A DNA stretch of 64,000 bases, from assembly GCA_963691655.1 (NCBI GenBank), contig OY829326.1, positions 21,874,878 through 21,938,877 of the forward strand, given 5' to 3'. A program made the translations under genes and the position numbers. The DNA is from Toxonevra muliebris. Lineage: Eukaryota > Arthropoda > Insecta > Diptera > Pallopteridae. Under the pieces are notes generated by a model, which saw only the letters and a list, made by a program, of their open reading frames with translations, was not told the origin of the DNA and searched no databases. This document shows, one piece after another, positions 1 through 12,300 of this stretch; the first letter of the stretch is position 1; each line of letters begins with the position of its first letter.

Positions 1-355
1 AGGGCTCTACTGAATGTATAAGTAATTCTATTTTTCGAATTACTTTTTTGTAGCCGGTTTTTTTCTTTGAAAAATAACTCATTAACAAAGCTGTAAGAAA
101 TTTTGAGTTTTTCGTTTGCCAGAAAAAAAAATTCTCAAAAAGAAAGTTTTATTCTTGAGGAAAAAAAAATAAAAATTGTAAAATAATTTTTCCGATTGAG
201 CAGAAATATTAAAATCAAATGATTTTTAAACCAGCTTGAAAGAAAAATCTATAAATAATAATTAGTTTTCATTTTTATTCTTCGACATTTGGGAAATTTA
301 GATATAAAATAAATAGTAAAACAAAATACAAGAGCAAATACAATCCTTAAATAAA

Positions 356-773
356 AGCTGCGTTTTATTCGCCACTTGCTTCTAGTTATGTATAACTAGC
401 AGCGATAATTGTATGGGAAAACAACAAAAAAGCCGCAGAGATAACACGTATAATTATAGCTGTTATGTATACTTAACAAGTTGTTTAACTACATCAAATT
501 CTATTGTGAACTGCTATTAGCGAAAGAAAAAGCATGATAGTTTGGCAAAAAGGGAAAAGATTCGAAATGTCTGCCGGTGAAAATAAGTTAAAATCATCGT
601 TAAATATTTTTATAAAGTGTAAAAACTAAAAACAATGCCTGCGATTGACCACAATGACTCAGCTTTAGTTGCTGAACAGTTTCATTGTGAATAACATTAT
701 AACAAAGAAGAGACTTAGCAACTTGGTCGTTTTATTCGCACATGTTAAACTGACTGGCGAATAAAACACAGCT
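356..773. repeat. Inverted-repeat (MITE-like) element, class unknown
   Basis: Two 21-base arms (356-376 and 753-773) are inverted copies with two mismatches; the shared core is GTTTTATTCGCCA. A further copy of the core, GTTTTATTCG, lies just inside the right arm near 729-738. No coding sequence is visible between the arms. I could not define a target duplication, so the outer boundary and the superfamily are open. Confidence 0.55.
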
Positions 774-781
774 AAATTTAG

Positions 782-918
782 AAGTTCGCGATCTCCAGCC
801 AAGAGATGGTACCGCGAAGAAAAATATTTATTTTCTAGTTTTGATCATGCCAAGAAATAAACCTGGGTACCTTTCATTAGAAATCCAGAGCATTAACCAC
901 TAAACTACGGGGACCATC
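782..918 (-). repeat. tRNA-derived SINE fragment
   Basis: Read on the minus strand, the stretch starting near 917 begins like a tRNA, with an A-box-like GTAGTTTAGTGG. An anticodon-arm-like segment follows, then a decayed B box (GGTTTATTTC, against the usual GGTTCGATTCC). A non-tRNA body continues to about 782. The acceptor stem does not pair and the B box is broken, so this is a SINE or tRNA pseudogene, not a working tRNA. Confidence 0.45.
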
Positions 919-1055
919 AGATGTTAAATCATTATCTGAAATAAAACAATTTGTATACCGAAGTTTTGTGTTATCAACATTCGACTGGATTACTTATACC
1001 GTTATTATTTACCTCCCTTTGTAAAAGTCTTTTTAAAATACAACTAAGAATAATA

Positions 1056-2060
1056 AGGACTGTATCGAAAAGAAACTGCAATTCAATATTTCTCACAGTG
1101 TAGACGTTTGATTGAAAAGCGGCAAACACCTTTAGAAAGTGTGATCGATTATTTTATTTATCTTTTATTGCTACTTCTTTATCTGCTATTCTTGTTCTAG
1201 TTTTCGCGATGCCTCGAATTGAAGATCACACGGCTCAAGCAAATTGTGCACATTTACTGTACTGAAAAAGGAATTTTTTACAGACAGCAGGCTAAACGGT
1301 ACAAAGTCAGTGCAAATGGTTTCAAAAATATTTTAAGCAAGTTTGGGGATATCTGGATGATAATGGATGATGAAAGCTATCTTGAAATGGACTCAAGAAC
1401 ATTACCAGAGCTTCAATTCTATACAAAACACAAAGTATGTACTGTGGACCAGTCAGTGCGGATAATTGGAGTGAAGAATTAGACGAGAAAGTTCTCAACT
1501 GGCAGGCTATTTGCTATTACGGTTTTCAGACCATCTCATTTCTTACAAAGGTTACTTTATACGCAGAAGTGTGCTTAAAGCATCGTCATATAATTTTTCA
1601 CAAAAAAAACAATGTATCAACAATATTTTGGCCCAGTTTAGCTACTGCACACTTCGCCCGTTCGACGCTGGATTTTTCAGAAACAAACAACGTCAATTAT
1701 ATTGGAAAAAAGGAGAACACACTAAAGGTTCCAGAATTTCGCACAATGGAGAGGTATTGGGCTATTATCTAGAGGAACTTGAAGAAGGGTAATCAAGTAT
1801 GTAGGTGACGTCGAAGAATTGAAAAAAGCTTGCTTAAGGCAGGCAGTGCCGTTACAAAACAAGGTGTGCAGAGTTTGATGAAAGGGATAAAATAAAAAAT
1901 TCAGCGCAAATTAAGGGGATCATTTTTTTTATAAGTCTTAATGGAAAAATAATTAAGATATATTTATTGTTAAAATAAAAAAGAAATGCAGCCAAAAAAG
2001 AATAAAAACCGTTATGTTACAAGCAAAACAATGTGAGCAGTTTCTTTTCGATACAGTCCC
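1056..2060 (+). mobile_element. Tc1/mariner-type DNA transposon, internally deleted
   Basis: The element is bounded by 24-base terminal inverted repeats at 1056-1079 and 2037-2060, identical except for the first base; both read GGACTGTATCGAAAAG near the end. TA dinucleotides flank both sides (1054-1055 and 2061-2062), as expected for the TA target of this superfamily. It is 1005 bases, shorter than the usual 1.3 kb or so, and the N-terminal DNA-binding part of the transposase is largely missing. It lies about 1.2 kb upstream of the bestrophin start codon. Confidence 0.85.
1209..1915 (+). pseudogene. Decayed Tc1/mariner transposase
   Basis: Pieces of a DD(E/D) transposase can be read across at least two frames. 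The first catalytic motif is kept as MDDESYLEMD. A WQAICYYGF segment follows. The second motif reads FWPSLATAHF, where the family normally has FWPDLA, so the second catalytic Asp is replaced by Ser. The third motif region reads PEFRTMERYWAI. Stops and frame changes interrupt it. With the N-terminal helix-turn-helix region mostly absent, the copy is certainly inactive. Confidence 0.8.
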
Positions 2061-2062
2061 TA

Positions 2063-2927
2063 ATAACTTTGACAAAACTTTGTTTTTAAATACCACGAAC
2101 ACTTCACCCAAAAACAAGAAACTTCAGAATAGGAAAATAAATACATTGAAAACAAAATAAAATAAAAAGTATATTATTTATATATACATATATTACACTG
2201 CTCGTGTTTAAAATAAACTGATAAATTAAGTGAATATTTACTTAATTTATAATTCTAAAAACGAAAGGTTGTAAATAAATCAAACATTTTATTTTAAAAT
2301 TAAATTAGCTAAAAACTAAAAAATAGTTGTAAAAATTTAGAAAAGTTAACCTGCAAAACAACTAATTAGGAAACTATTAAAAAAAAACAACAAATAATAA
2401 TAATAACAAACGAAAAACACTTAAACATAATGAAAATATTCAAAATACATTTACGTGTTTTTTTAATAATATTAGTAAATAATAAAAAATAAATATTTAT
2501 AAATAATTTTATTAAATTTATTTGAAACGTAAAAATATCATTTAAAATATTCAACTCAACAAATAAATAATTTGCGTTCATTTTTCTTTCTTACAGTTAC
2601 TGATTAGAAATGAAATAATATGCAGTAATGTAATTCCTACTAAAAAATAAAGTAAAAGCAGTTTCTCTCAATATACAACATACAACCGCAATAATAATAT
2701 TAATTACAACAAAAATACACACAAAAATAACAAAAACCAAAATAATTATTGAAATACTGAAGAAAATTACAAAAAAAAATCAAAAATACAAAAAATAAAA
2801 ACCGCATTGAAAAACGTGTAGGAATTTGAAATTGTTATTGTTTTTAACTTGAATCGAGTTGGAAATATTGAATTGCAGTGCTGCAGTGGCAATGTGGTGG
2901 TGATATGTGAGAATGTGAGTGTGTTCG
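2063..2927. other. AT-rich spacer upstream of bestrophin
   Basis: No gene, motif-supported RNA or bounded repeat was seen. The DNA is very AT-rich, with many short A and T runs and many TAATAA-like stretches. Confidence 0.5.
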
Positions 2928-2967
2928 TATAAAACACAAAAGATATTCAGTTCACCTGTTGACAGTG
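2928..2967 (+). promoter_or_regulatory. Candidate core promoter of the bestrophin gene
   Basis: A TATAAAA box lies at 2928-2934. An initiator-like GACAGTGAC lies 33-41 bases downstream (2961-2969), and a TCAGTT Inr-type match sits at 2947-2952. No convincing DPE was found. A start here would give a 5' leader of about 310 bases before the ATG at 3273. An unrecognised upstream non-coding exon would invalidate this call. Confidence 0.35.
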
Positions 2968-3272
2968 ACAGTTAATACAACGTATTCAATAAAAACTATA
3001 TAAAAAAGAACGCATTTCGATGACGTCGTTGCACAGTGAACTTAAACATTTTCAATACAGAATGATCTTTTAAAAAACAATGCATTCTCAAGGCACGTTG
3101 TCGTGTTGTTTTGGTTGACGCGTCGACAACATCATCGTCATTGTTGTTATCATTAACGCCATCGGAGTCGTCGCACTAGTCTCCACTCATAATCACACAC
3201 ACACACAACAGTGAACTGACTTTTGAATCCTGATTTAGTTATTTATTATTATTTTTTTTTTGCCAATTGAAT

Positions 3273-3343
3273 ATGACAGTTTCATATGCTGGAGAAGTGC
3301 CGAATGGAAGCAGTTTTGGCTGTTTTTGGAAAATTCTATGGAA
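3273..3343 (+). CDS. Best1: Bestrophin coding exon 1
   Basis: Encodes residues 1-23 plus two bases of codon 24. It starts at the only ATG that opens the conserved N-terminus ([11 protein letters not shown]) and ends at the consensus donor GTAAGT. A 16-kb intron follows. Confidence 0.85.
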
Positions 3344-6300
3344 GTAAGTGTAATTAACTTAGTTCATAGGTATATCATTATTTTTTATTATTTTCAATTT
3401 AATCAATATTAAAAAACGAACGAATGATTCATTTTTCATTTACCGGTAGCTATCTTTTGTTCTGGTTAACTGAAACAGACATATGTACATATATGCATCA
3501 TTTACAGTAACTATTTCATGTAGGCACACAAATAGAATTTTCTTAATTACACTCGAATGCAGTGAAACGTAACCGTGCTTAAAAGCAGTGGCGTTTTTTT
3601 TTTTTTAGGTTTTATTGGTTTTTTTACTTTGACTAAAAACTAAACAATTGAATAAGTTTAAAATTTAGCAAACTTTTTTCTTTATAATATGTGCCATATA
3701 TTTTCACTCCTGACAAAACGATTATCTTTGAAAATTTTGCGTCAAAAATAAACCACGGTTACTTTTATTGTAAGTCTTGTTAGTTTTTCATAAAAATTAC
3801 AACGTTACTTGTTTTGTCACATGGTAAACGAGTGTAAAAAACGCGGCGATTGATTCTACAAAAAGTAGAATAGTCCAATAACTAGAAATTACACATTTAA
3901 ATATTGAATTGCCGTCACTGTCTTTTAATGAGTTTACAAACGAAATGGTTATTCTTTGCATGCATGTGTTAGTGTAAAATATGGTTGAAATAGTTTAATT
4001 ATTTGGAACATATATATATAATTTATTCAGAATTGTTATACCTAGTTTAGTTAATATATTCCACAATAAAATTTAAAAATTGTTAAAAGTGTATGTTGCC
4101 TTGTGTAATATCTCAGACGGGAAACTTGATCAGCTATACCATGGGATTTCCCCTCCCTCATTTTATCTAGAAATTAATAACTCCACGTTTTTACGGCGAT
4201 TGTCACCGTTGTCTCAATGAATTTTAATAATAATTTCTATTAATTAGTAATAAAAACAAGCAAAACCATTTTTTTTTTTAAATAAATACAATAAATCTTG
4301 TCAACTAAGGCAAAAAAGATATTTATCTTCGAAGAGAAGATAAAATGGAATTCAACTATTGGTGGGGTTTCTAATGATAAAAGGTAAGATCTAAAAAAAA
4401 TAGCAGATACAAAATTATTACAATGATGAAGAAGATTCTTCGAAATATGTCTTGAGTGTTGGACCTAAAAAGTCTCAAACCAAAAGATCTCAATTAGGGA
4501 TACGAAAATGTATCGATATATCATATGAGTATTTCGAATTCAATTCCAGTACATTACTCAACCACACTGGGTATTTAGTATAAACCAATAACATACGAGT
4601 ATAATATAATATCGAAATTTTTGATACGATTCGTGACTCTAGTCTAGACTTTGATACTTCAATTTAGGAGGAAAAGTGGAGCATAAAATTTACGAGAGGA
4701 AAGAGTTGTTGCTGTTACTTGACGATTACAGCGATATAGCCGAGTACGCACGAAGAAGCACATATACAAAATAAAATAGGCAAAGCAGAACCAGACTTCG
4801 TTTTAGGTTTAAGAAATTTTCTATCTTACCTTTCCTCTAGTAAATTTTATGCTTCACTTTTCCTCTGAGCGAGTCATATGTAGTGTACTCCCAGAACCCC
4901 GATTGTATGGTTTTAAACAGTTTTGAGTCAAATATTTCAGAAAATTAAGAATTAGTCTCTGCCAGAGCTGTAAAAGAGTGCAATCAATTGACTCCAAAAG
5001 ACTCCAAGTGACTCCAATTGACTTCAAATTCCCAATTGACACCAAAAGACATCAACTGACTCCAATTGACTTCAAAATCCCAATTGACTCCAAAAGACTC
5101 CAAGTGACTCCAATTGACTGCAAATTGCAATTGACTCCAAATGACTGCATTTGAGTTCAAGGTTGCTCAAGTGACTCCAAGTGACTTCAAGTGACTCCAA
5201 GTGACTTCGATGCAGTCATGATTTTGAAGTCATAAGATTTGCAGTCTCATGATTTCAAAAAAAAACTGCACTCTCTTGACTCTAGAAAAGACTTTTCTAA
5301 ATGAATAACCAATCGGCGACTTCAAAAAAGACTTCACACTGCATTTTTTTATTCTGAATCATGAATTGTCGGTTATTAACTGTGACTTCAAGGTATTGCA
5401 ATTAAATTGATTGCATTCTTTTACAGCTCTGGTCTCTGCAAAGTTCATGATTTCATTATTATTACAGCCTTGAATTTACTATACGCAAAAGTGTTGATGA
5501 ATTTTGGAAAGAGAATAAACATTAAATTCAGTTTTTATGATATTCATTCGAGTATTCAACTGCTCTACAAAACACTGGAACTTTGAATTAAGGTGTTGAA
5601 TAAAATTAAAACAATTTCGCACATCGAATAGGGCGAACACTGGGATAAATGCGAAACTAGGGGCAATACTTATCTGATGATTTTTTCCAAAAAAAGAAGT
5701 GCATAATTAATGATTTTTGGGATACTGATTTCGATTTTTATAAGAATCTTTTGTTTGACCCATAAATCGAGTCCCAGTATCTTTCAATTTAAAGCCAAGT
5801 CCAATAATTTGAGAAGGCCAAGGACAACGGAGTTTTGCAAAGAGAAATTTGAGTTATAAGTCGAGTTTTTCGTTTATTCTACATTCTTCATTAGGGTTCC
5901 CGTGGTGCGATATTTTAAAGAAAGTTTAATAATTTTTCTAGTTTGAAATACAAGAAAATATTAATGGTTTAAAACATAAGTAGTTCAAGCAAAATTTATT
6001 CTCTTCAAAGCATTTAAACCTGAACTTATTTTATACTACAAAAAAAAAAAATGTTGACCTTTTTTATTGATTTGTTTTTAACCAAATTATGCTATACTAA
6101 ATTTATAAGTTTGTTAGCAATTTATAAAAATTTGTAATAAATTAATTTGCAAAAAAAAAAAGCTAATCCATTTTATGAAACTGGTTTCACATTTCGCCGG
6201 GCAATAGACTGTTGTATTGCCATTTACATATAAATAATGAATAATGCAAAAAAATTAAAAGTATCTATGCAAATATATTTAAATATATATAAGAAAATAT

Positions 6301-9300
6301 ACATATATTATTGTATGAATTTACAATAATTATTGTTAAAAGGCTAGAGACATTTGTTGCTATCCACCTTCACTTTGAGCTGAACAAGTAATGCAACTTC
6401 ACCCATGACATAAAACACTCTAAATTTTACACGGGAAAAAAGAATTTGTGATATTCAAAAAATCAAAATAACCAGGGAAAGTTGTCGTTTAGCCCTGTAC
6501 TTCAAACATTACATTCCAAAACTTTATTATTGCAGTTTCAGAAAGAAAAATAAAAATTACGGAGCAAACTGTAAAAATTGTGATATGTAGAACATAAGAA
6601 ATAATTTACGAAATGTATTTATTACTCTACAAAGATAAATAGATTGTGAAATTATTTATTTTTTGTTAATGCTTTATAATGAATTGCAATTTATTATTGG
6701 GTGCCCTGTATTTTTTTATAGTTTTCGGATAGTTCAGAATTGATGAAAATATTCTGGTTTCCTGGCTTTCATTTCTTAGATCGCACATTTACTTTGTTTT
6801 ATGTATAAAATATTTTTATATATATAATTATTCAATAAAATAACTTTCAAAGCGATTGGTTGGCTGGTTCTTTGTTTAATGAGATATTTTGGATAATTTA
6901 TCGGTGACCTTTTACCGGAAGATAGTAAGATTTGGTATGTTTACACAATTTTTAATATTTTATTAGCAAAAGTCTTGAGCATGGGAAGTTCAGACTTTCA
7001 TACCTGAACTTTCATAATTGTATCGAACGGTTTTTCAAAAACCATTGAAACCGAAACACCATCTTCTTTTGAATTATCCAAGAATCATGAAGATAGCTGG
7101 CCCAGTTGTTTGCTTTTGGTCAATGCGTTCTGAAAGTACTAGATCTTCATATTACAAATTAAACTCAACTGAATTATTGTTTTATCATAATCAAATCGCT
7201 TACTATCCGGGCAAAATCTAGACAGGGCAAAACTAAAATTATTATCAGAAATTCAATGAGTTCTTACAGAATATTTTTTCCCGTGTAAATATATCTACAA
7301 GCTATTAAGCTCACAGATGTGGCAGGCACACTTTTTGGTGAAAATGAGGTAACTGCATTTTCTATGCCTTCTACGGTTCAAAACGGAGTTGAAATCGGTT
7401 TTAATCGGTGCTTAAAATTTGAAATACATAACATAAAGTATGAGTTCACTTAAATTTTCATTATTGGCACTTAATACATATGTGAGCTAACCAACGAAAT
7501 AATTTTTTTTTATAATAAAATAATATTTTAATTGTTTTTCATCTAAACATGCAACTTCAGATTTTTTTCTTGTACTAAGTGTACAGTCGGTTGGGAGTTT
7601 ATTAAAAATAAAATATATGAACTCGTATTTGTTTTACGCCGTCACATACAGAAAGTGTGAATTAATTTCACAGTTTTTTTTTTAAGATTTAAAAAAATTT
7701 CTATAAATAAACGTGATGCCATGCAATTTAAATGTAAATAAAATATTAATAGAAAAAAAAGAAGAAAATTAAAGTTACTTACAAGTATTATTTTTTTTTC
7801 TAGTAATTCGCCATGGTAGTTGAGTTTTTATTTTTCATGGACGTCATGGAAAACTCCTTAGCGTGTTTTGAAAATATATTTAGATTGATTTGCTTTTAAT
7901 CGTTTCTAGGTTTTTTTTTTAATTTTGATTTATTGCGATATATGAGATTCTTAATTTTTATATTGATTGCATTCAAGATTTTTCGAAAATCCTCCTGCGA
8001 GAACAGCGTTTTCAGGTCCTTAACCGACTATAACGTTTCAGGGCTATTCTGGAAGAATCGAGTCGTTTTTTGACATGATTAAAAAAACTGTTAGACCGAT
8101 CAGGCTCAAATTTATTTCACACAATAATGATTATCGTTGGAACTAGTCGTATGATTTTTCATCAATATTTAACCATATTTTAAAAAAATTAACTTTGCAA
8201 AAATTGGGTCAAAAGTCCAGATTTTTTTTATCGTGCGTAAAGAGAAAATCCTATTTCGGCAACTCTCTATTTTCAGAATCGGTCTGAATTTTTGGTGTCC
8301 GATGTTCTAAACTCGAGTTATCATGTCAACCAGATTTTAGAAGGGCTTTTACTAAATGAAAAAAATCAACAAAAAACATTATGTATGAAAATATTAAAAT
8401 TTACGAAAATATTTTATTATGAAAGAAAAAAATTAACCTAAAAAGTGGAACATGGAAAAAACTCTTACAAGATTTAGTAAAAATCATCTGCACAACCGTG
8501 CCAGTGGGTACGAAATGTGCTAAATATGTATTAATGTTCAACCATTAAAAAAAAAAAAAAATAATTAAATTCAAAAGCTTTATCAGAAGAGATTGACATC
8601 AGAATAGATTTGCTTCATTTCTAGGAAAGAATAACATCGGTCCAGGGGCGGATACAAGGGGGGCGAACAGGGGGAAATTTCCCCTCCCAAAAGATTTTCA
8701 AACATTCAAAAATTTAATAACTTAAACAGGCAAAAAGGTGAACATAATTAGTTATTGTTGTCTTTAGTTATTACGATTTACTTTCAATTATAAGAATAAT
8801 GAATAATCTTGCTCATTAAACCACTTTCCTTCTCTATGGAAATGTGCTGAAATAATATTGATACCTAACCCAAATAAACCTGAAAACTCAGTGCCGTCAT
8901 ATAGACCTATAAGTTTGCTGGCCATATTCTCGAAAATATTGGAAGTAGTAGATTGGTAATAATACAAGAAAATAAGAATATAGTGCCGAATCACCCATCG
9001 TCATAAGCACGGTAATCCTGAGCAATATCATCGCATAGTGAATATTGTCACTGACTTTCTGGAACGCAAAAAATATTGCTCTGCCATATTTTTGGACATT
9101 CAAGAAGCGTTCGAAAAAGTTTGGCATCAAGGGCTGTTACACAAATTAAAAAATTTACTTCCAGCTACATTTTATTTGGTCTTAAAATCCTATCATTCTA
9201 TGTCAAAGAAAATGATGAAACATCAGCCAAATGTCAAGTAAAAGCCAGGGTATCACAGGACGGTGGGGGTCTGGGTCTTGCTCTTTATTCGATTTTTACC

Positions 9301-12300
9301 TGCGACTTGCCTGAAACTGATGGTGTTACTATAGCTACTTATCCAGACGATACTGCCATTTTAGCGCCAAATTAATCTCCTACAGAGGCTGCCAGTCTAG
9401 CTCAGAAACAGCTCGACGACGTTCAACAATGGTTACTTCTTAGATGAGTGCTTGCTTGCCTCAGGATCAATTCCCAGATGGGGTAAAATTCTTAAAAAAT
9501 GTCCAAATGGATTGTTCTAATAAAATGGATCATTTCGGTGATTTAGTTCTTAAATACGTGACTCAAGTACCAGTTCAACTGGTTCTATTCTCAGGTAGAA
9601 AATTGAATCCACCTAAAAAAAAAAAAACAAAATTATAGATTTCGGGTCGATATAAAGAAAATCCCAAATGGGGGAAAAAAATTGAATACAGGGTAGGAAT
9701 CAGCGACTTTAAATTATTCTTAAAATTTTACTAATTCTCGACCCATTATAAACCAATCTAAAACTGAATAAATGTATCCTATTGTTATATTTATTTTCCA
9801 CGATCCTTTACCTTGGGAATAGATCATAGAAATTGTGAAATGCTTTGCTACAAGAACAGGGTTTCCCCAAAATGAGTAATGTACCTTTGAAATTGTTAGT
9901 CATCGAAATAAAGTTTATGAATAAGCAAAAAAAAAAAAAAAACGATACACGAACGAGAAAAAAACGCTCTAGCCCTCGTTTTGGTTCATATGGAGAATTT
10001 TGATTTTTTATTTCCCCCCGCCCCCCAAAAAGTGTTTCCTGTATCCGCCACTGCATCGGTCAGCAGTATTATTAAGTATTATGCAAAATCTTTTATTTAT
10101 AATTAACTCCATCGTAGAATCTAATTTTAGCAATAAATAAAAGACAATTCAAATTATTTAGAAATCATTAAATATAAAGCATTTACTTCACTTAAGTAAG
10201 TATGTAATTTAAAAGAATAAAAAGTTCCCGTGAATTAAATGTGTTTATTAATGTCGAATTTAATAAAAATCAAATCAATGGAAAACTTTATTTAATTATC
10301 TACGGTTGTATTTCATTTTTGGTATTTTCGCAAATATGTTTCTATTTTTTATTTTATTTTACTTTTTTTGCAATCAAACAAGTAACAATAACTTATTATT
10401 ATTTTTGTTAAATAAGTGAACCACAAAATTCATTAGTTAGCTAATTAAATTTAATGACATTACAGAAAACAAAATTTACAACAAATACAAATATGTAGTT
10501 ATTATATCAGATTCATAAAAAAAAAATGTTCAATAAGAAAACAGATTTTTTTATTATGTTTTTACGCATGTGTCTATACAAAAAGCAAAATATAAATATA
10601 TATACAACTATGTATACATATGTACAATAAATAAATAATACTACAAAAAAAAAAAAAAACATTCAATTCACTTTCAAGATCAAGGTTTGTGCGAATATGT
10701 CGCATAAAAAGATAACTAATATGCGTAGATACAATCTTATACTCTTATAAGCGTGTTTCGGATATTGCACAGAGTTGCCAGTTTGTGTGGAATTTTATGT
10801 AAATAAATTAATATTTTTAAAAATAAATGAGATTTTGTCCAGATATTTTTTATTAATATGTTAGAATTTATTGATATTTGCGATTTTCAGTTTAAAGTTT
10901 GTGTGAATTTTTTTTATGGATAATTTGAAAAAAACTTAAATAAGTAAAACTTGAGTTTATATGAGTATAATTTTAACATTATTTAAGCATTAATACCAAG
11001 GATTTTTTTTGTCAATTTACAACATTTTTTTCTAATTTTTTAATTCGTCTTAGTTTATGGAATTTTAAGTGTAATTTATAGTTTCTAGTGGTAGTATGTT
11101 AACATCAAAATGAAACTTGCCAGATGTTTTAAAGTAATTTTCATCTGTTAGCAAATACTGAAATGAAACCGGTTTCATTATTGGTAAAATTTGAATACAC
11201 GTGCCACATTGAAGCGATTACTTTTTTAAGATTCATAAATTATGAAATGTTAAATAAAACCTATAAGTAGGAAACATACATACATAAGGATGTATATGAA
11301 AATGATTTATTTTTATAGATTTATTGTAGTTTTTCTAACTTTAAGAATGACCGCAATTTGCTAGAAAATGATATTGGAAAAGGCTTCCTTTAAATTCGCG
11401 AATTTGTTTAGTCCAATACCTTGAGCATACCAACAATTTATCACCATATTCACCAGGCCTAAACACTAAGGATGTCGCACAAAGTTTACATTTCCGAATG
11501 GCAACTTGATGAGCGGGAGTCACTAATTACTGGAATCAAGACGACATGGATTGGCATTTTTATAAATTATTTGACGCAACTGTACAATTCTCTTTGAAGT
11601 AGAATTTTTATGGTGATATCAAATAAAGTCGGCAGTGCATAACAATAGCTGTTAATTTAAATTCTATTTATTTTTGCAGATGTTTCTATTCAAGTGACGC
11701 AAAAAAATCACTATTTTTTTGCAGGAATCTTAAAAAAATATAACGGAATTTTTATTTTTTGCAGTATTTGCATTATTTTTTGAAATTAAATTAACTTTAA
11801 AAAAAAAAACGAACGAGAAATTATTTCAATAGCTTTTAATAAGCTAAAAGTTTTTTTTTTACTATTTCAAAATCTAGCACTACAAGATAGAAATCTTATT
11901 ATAACAGCACTAGAACTCATGGCATACACTTTTTTTTTGCTTAATCTGAAACTTAAAATTTAAAATTGTCCATTTCAGTAAAATATTCATTCGGATTAAA
12001 GTGATCCATATAGATAAAAGATTGTGAAAAATTAAGAAATTATGAAAACTAAAAGAATTGAAAATTTTAAACAAGAAAAAATATATTACATTTAAACCCA
12101 AAACATTCAGATGAAATTACATATACATATATTATTATTACATTACATAAATAACGACATGCAATTATATTTCACAATCATAAGTCCTAGTTTATTGCAT
12201 CATAGCAAAGTAATTAAATAAATGTTTTTTGAATTGCACAGCGTTGTTTAATGGGAAGTCGTAAGTTTAATGGGAAGAGCGTTCCAAAGACGTATTGCAA

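Noticed and set aside
2366..2581. AT-rich minus-strand open stretch upstream of bestrophin
   Set aside because: Composition-driven Ile/Phe/Asn-rich translation with no family or expression signal.
10768..10790. CAGAGTTGCCAGTTTG as a hAT end
   Set aside because: No inverted partner or matching octamer was found downstream.
11341..11523. Minus-strand open stretch with paired cysteines
   Set aside because: Only 60 codons, with no recognisable family, splice context or codon signal; chance is a sufficient explanation.
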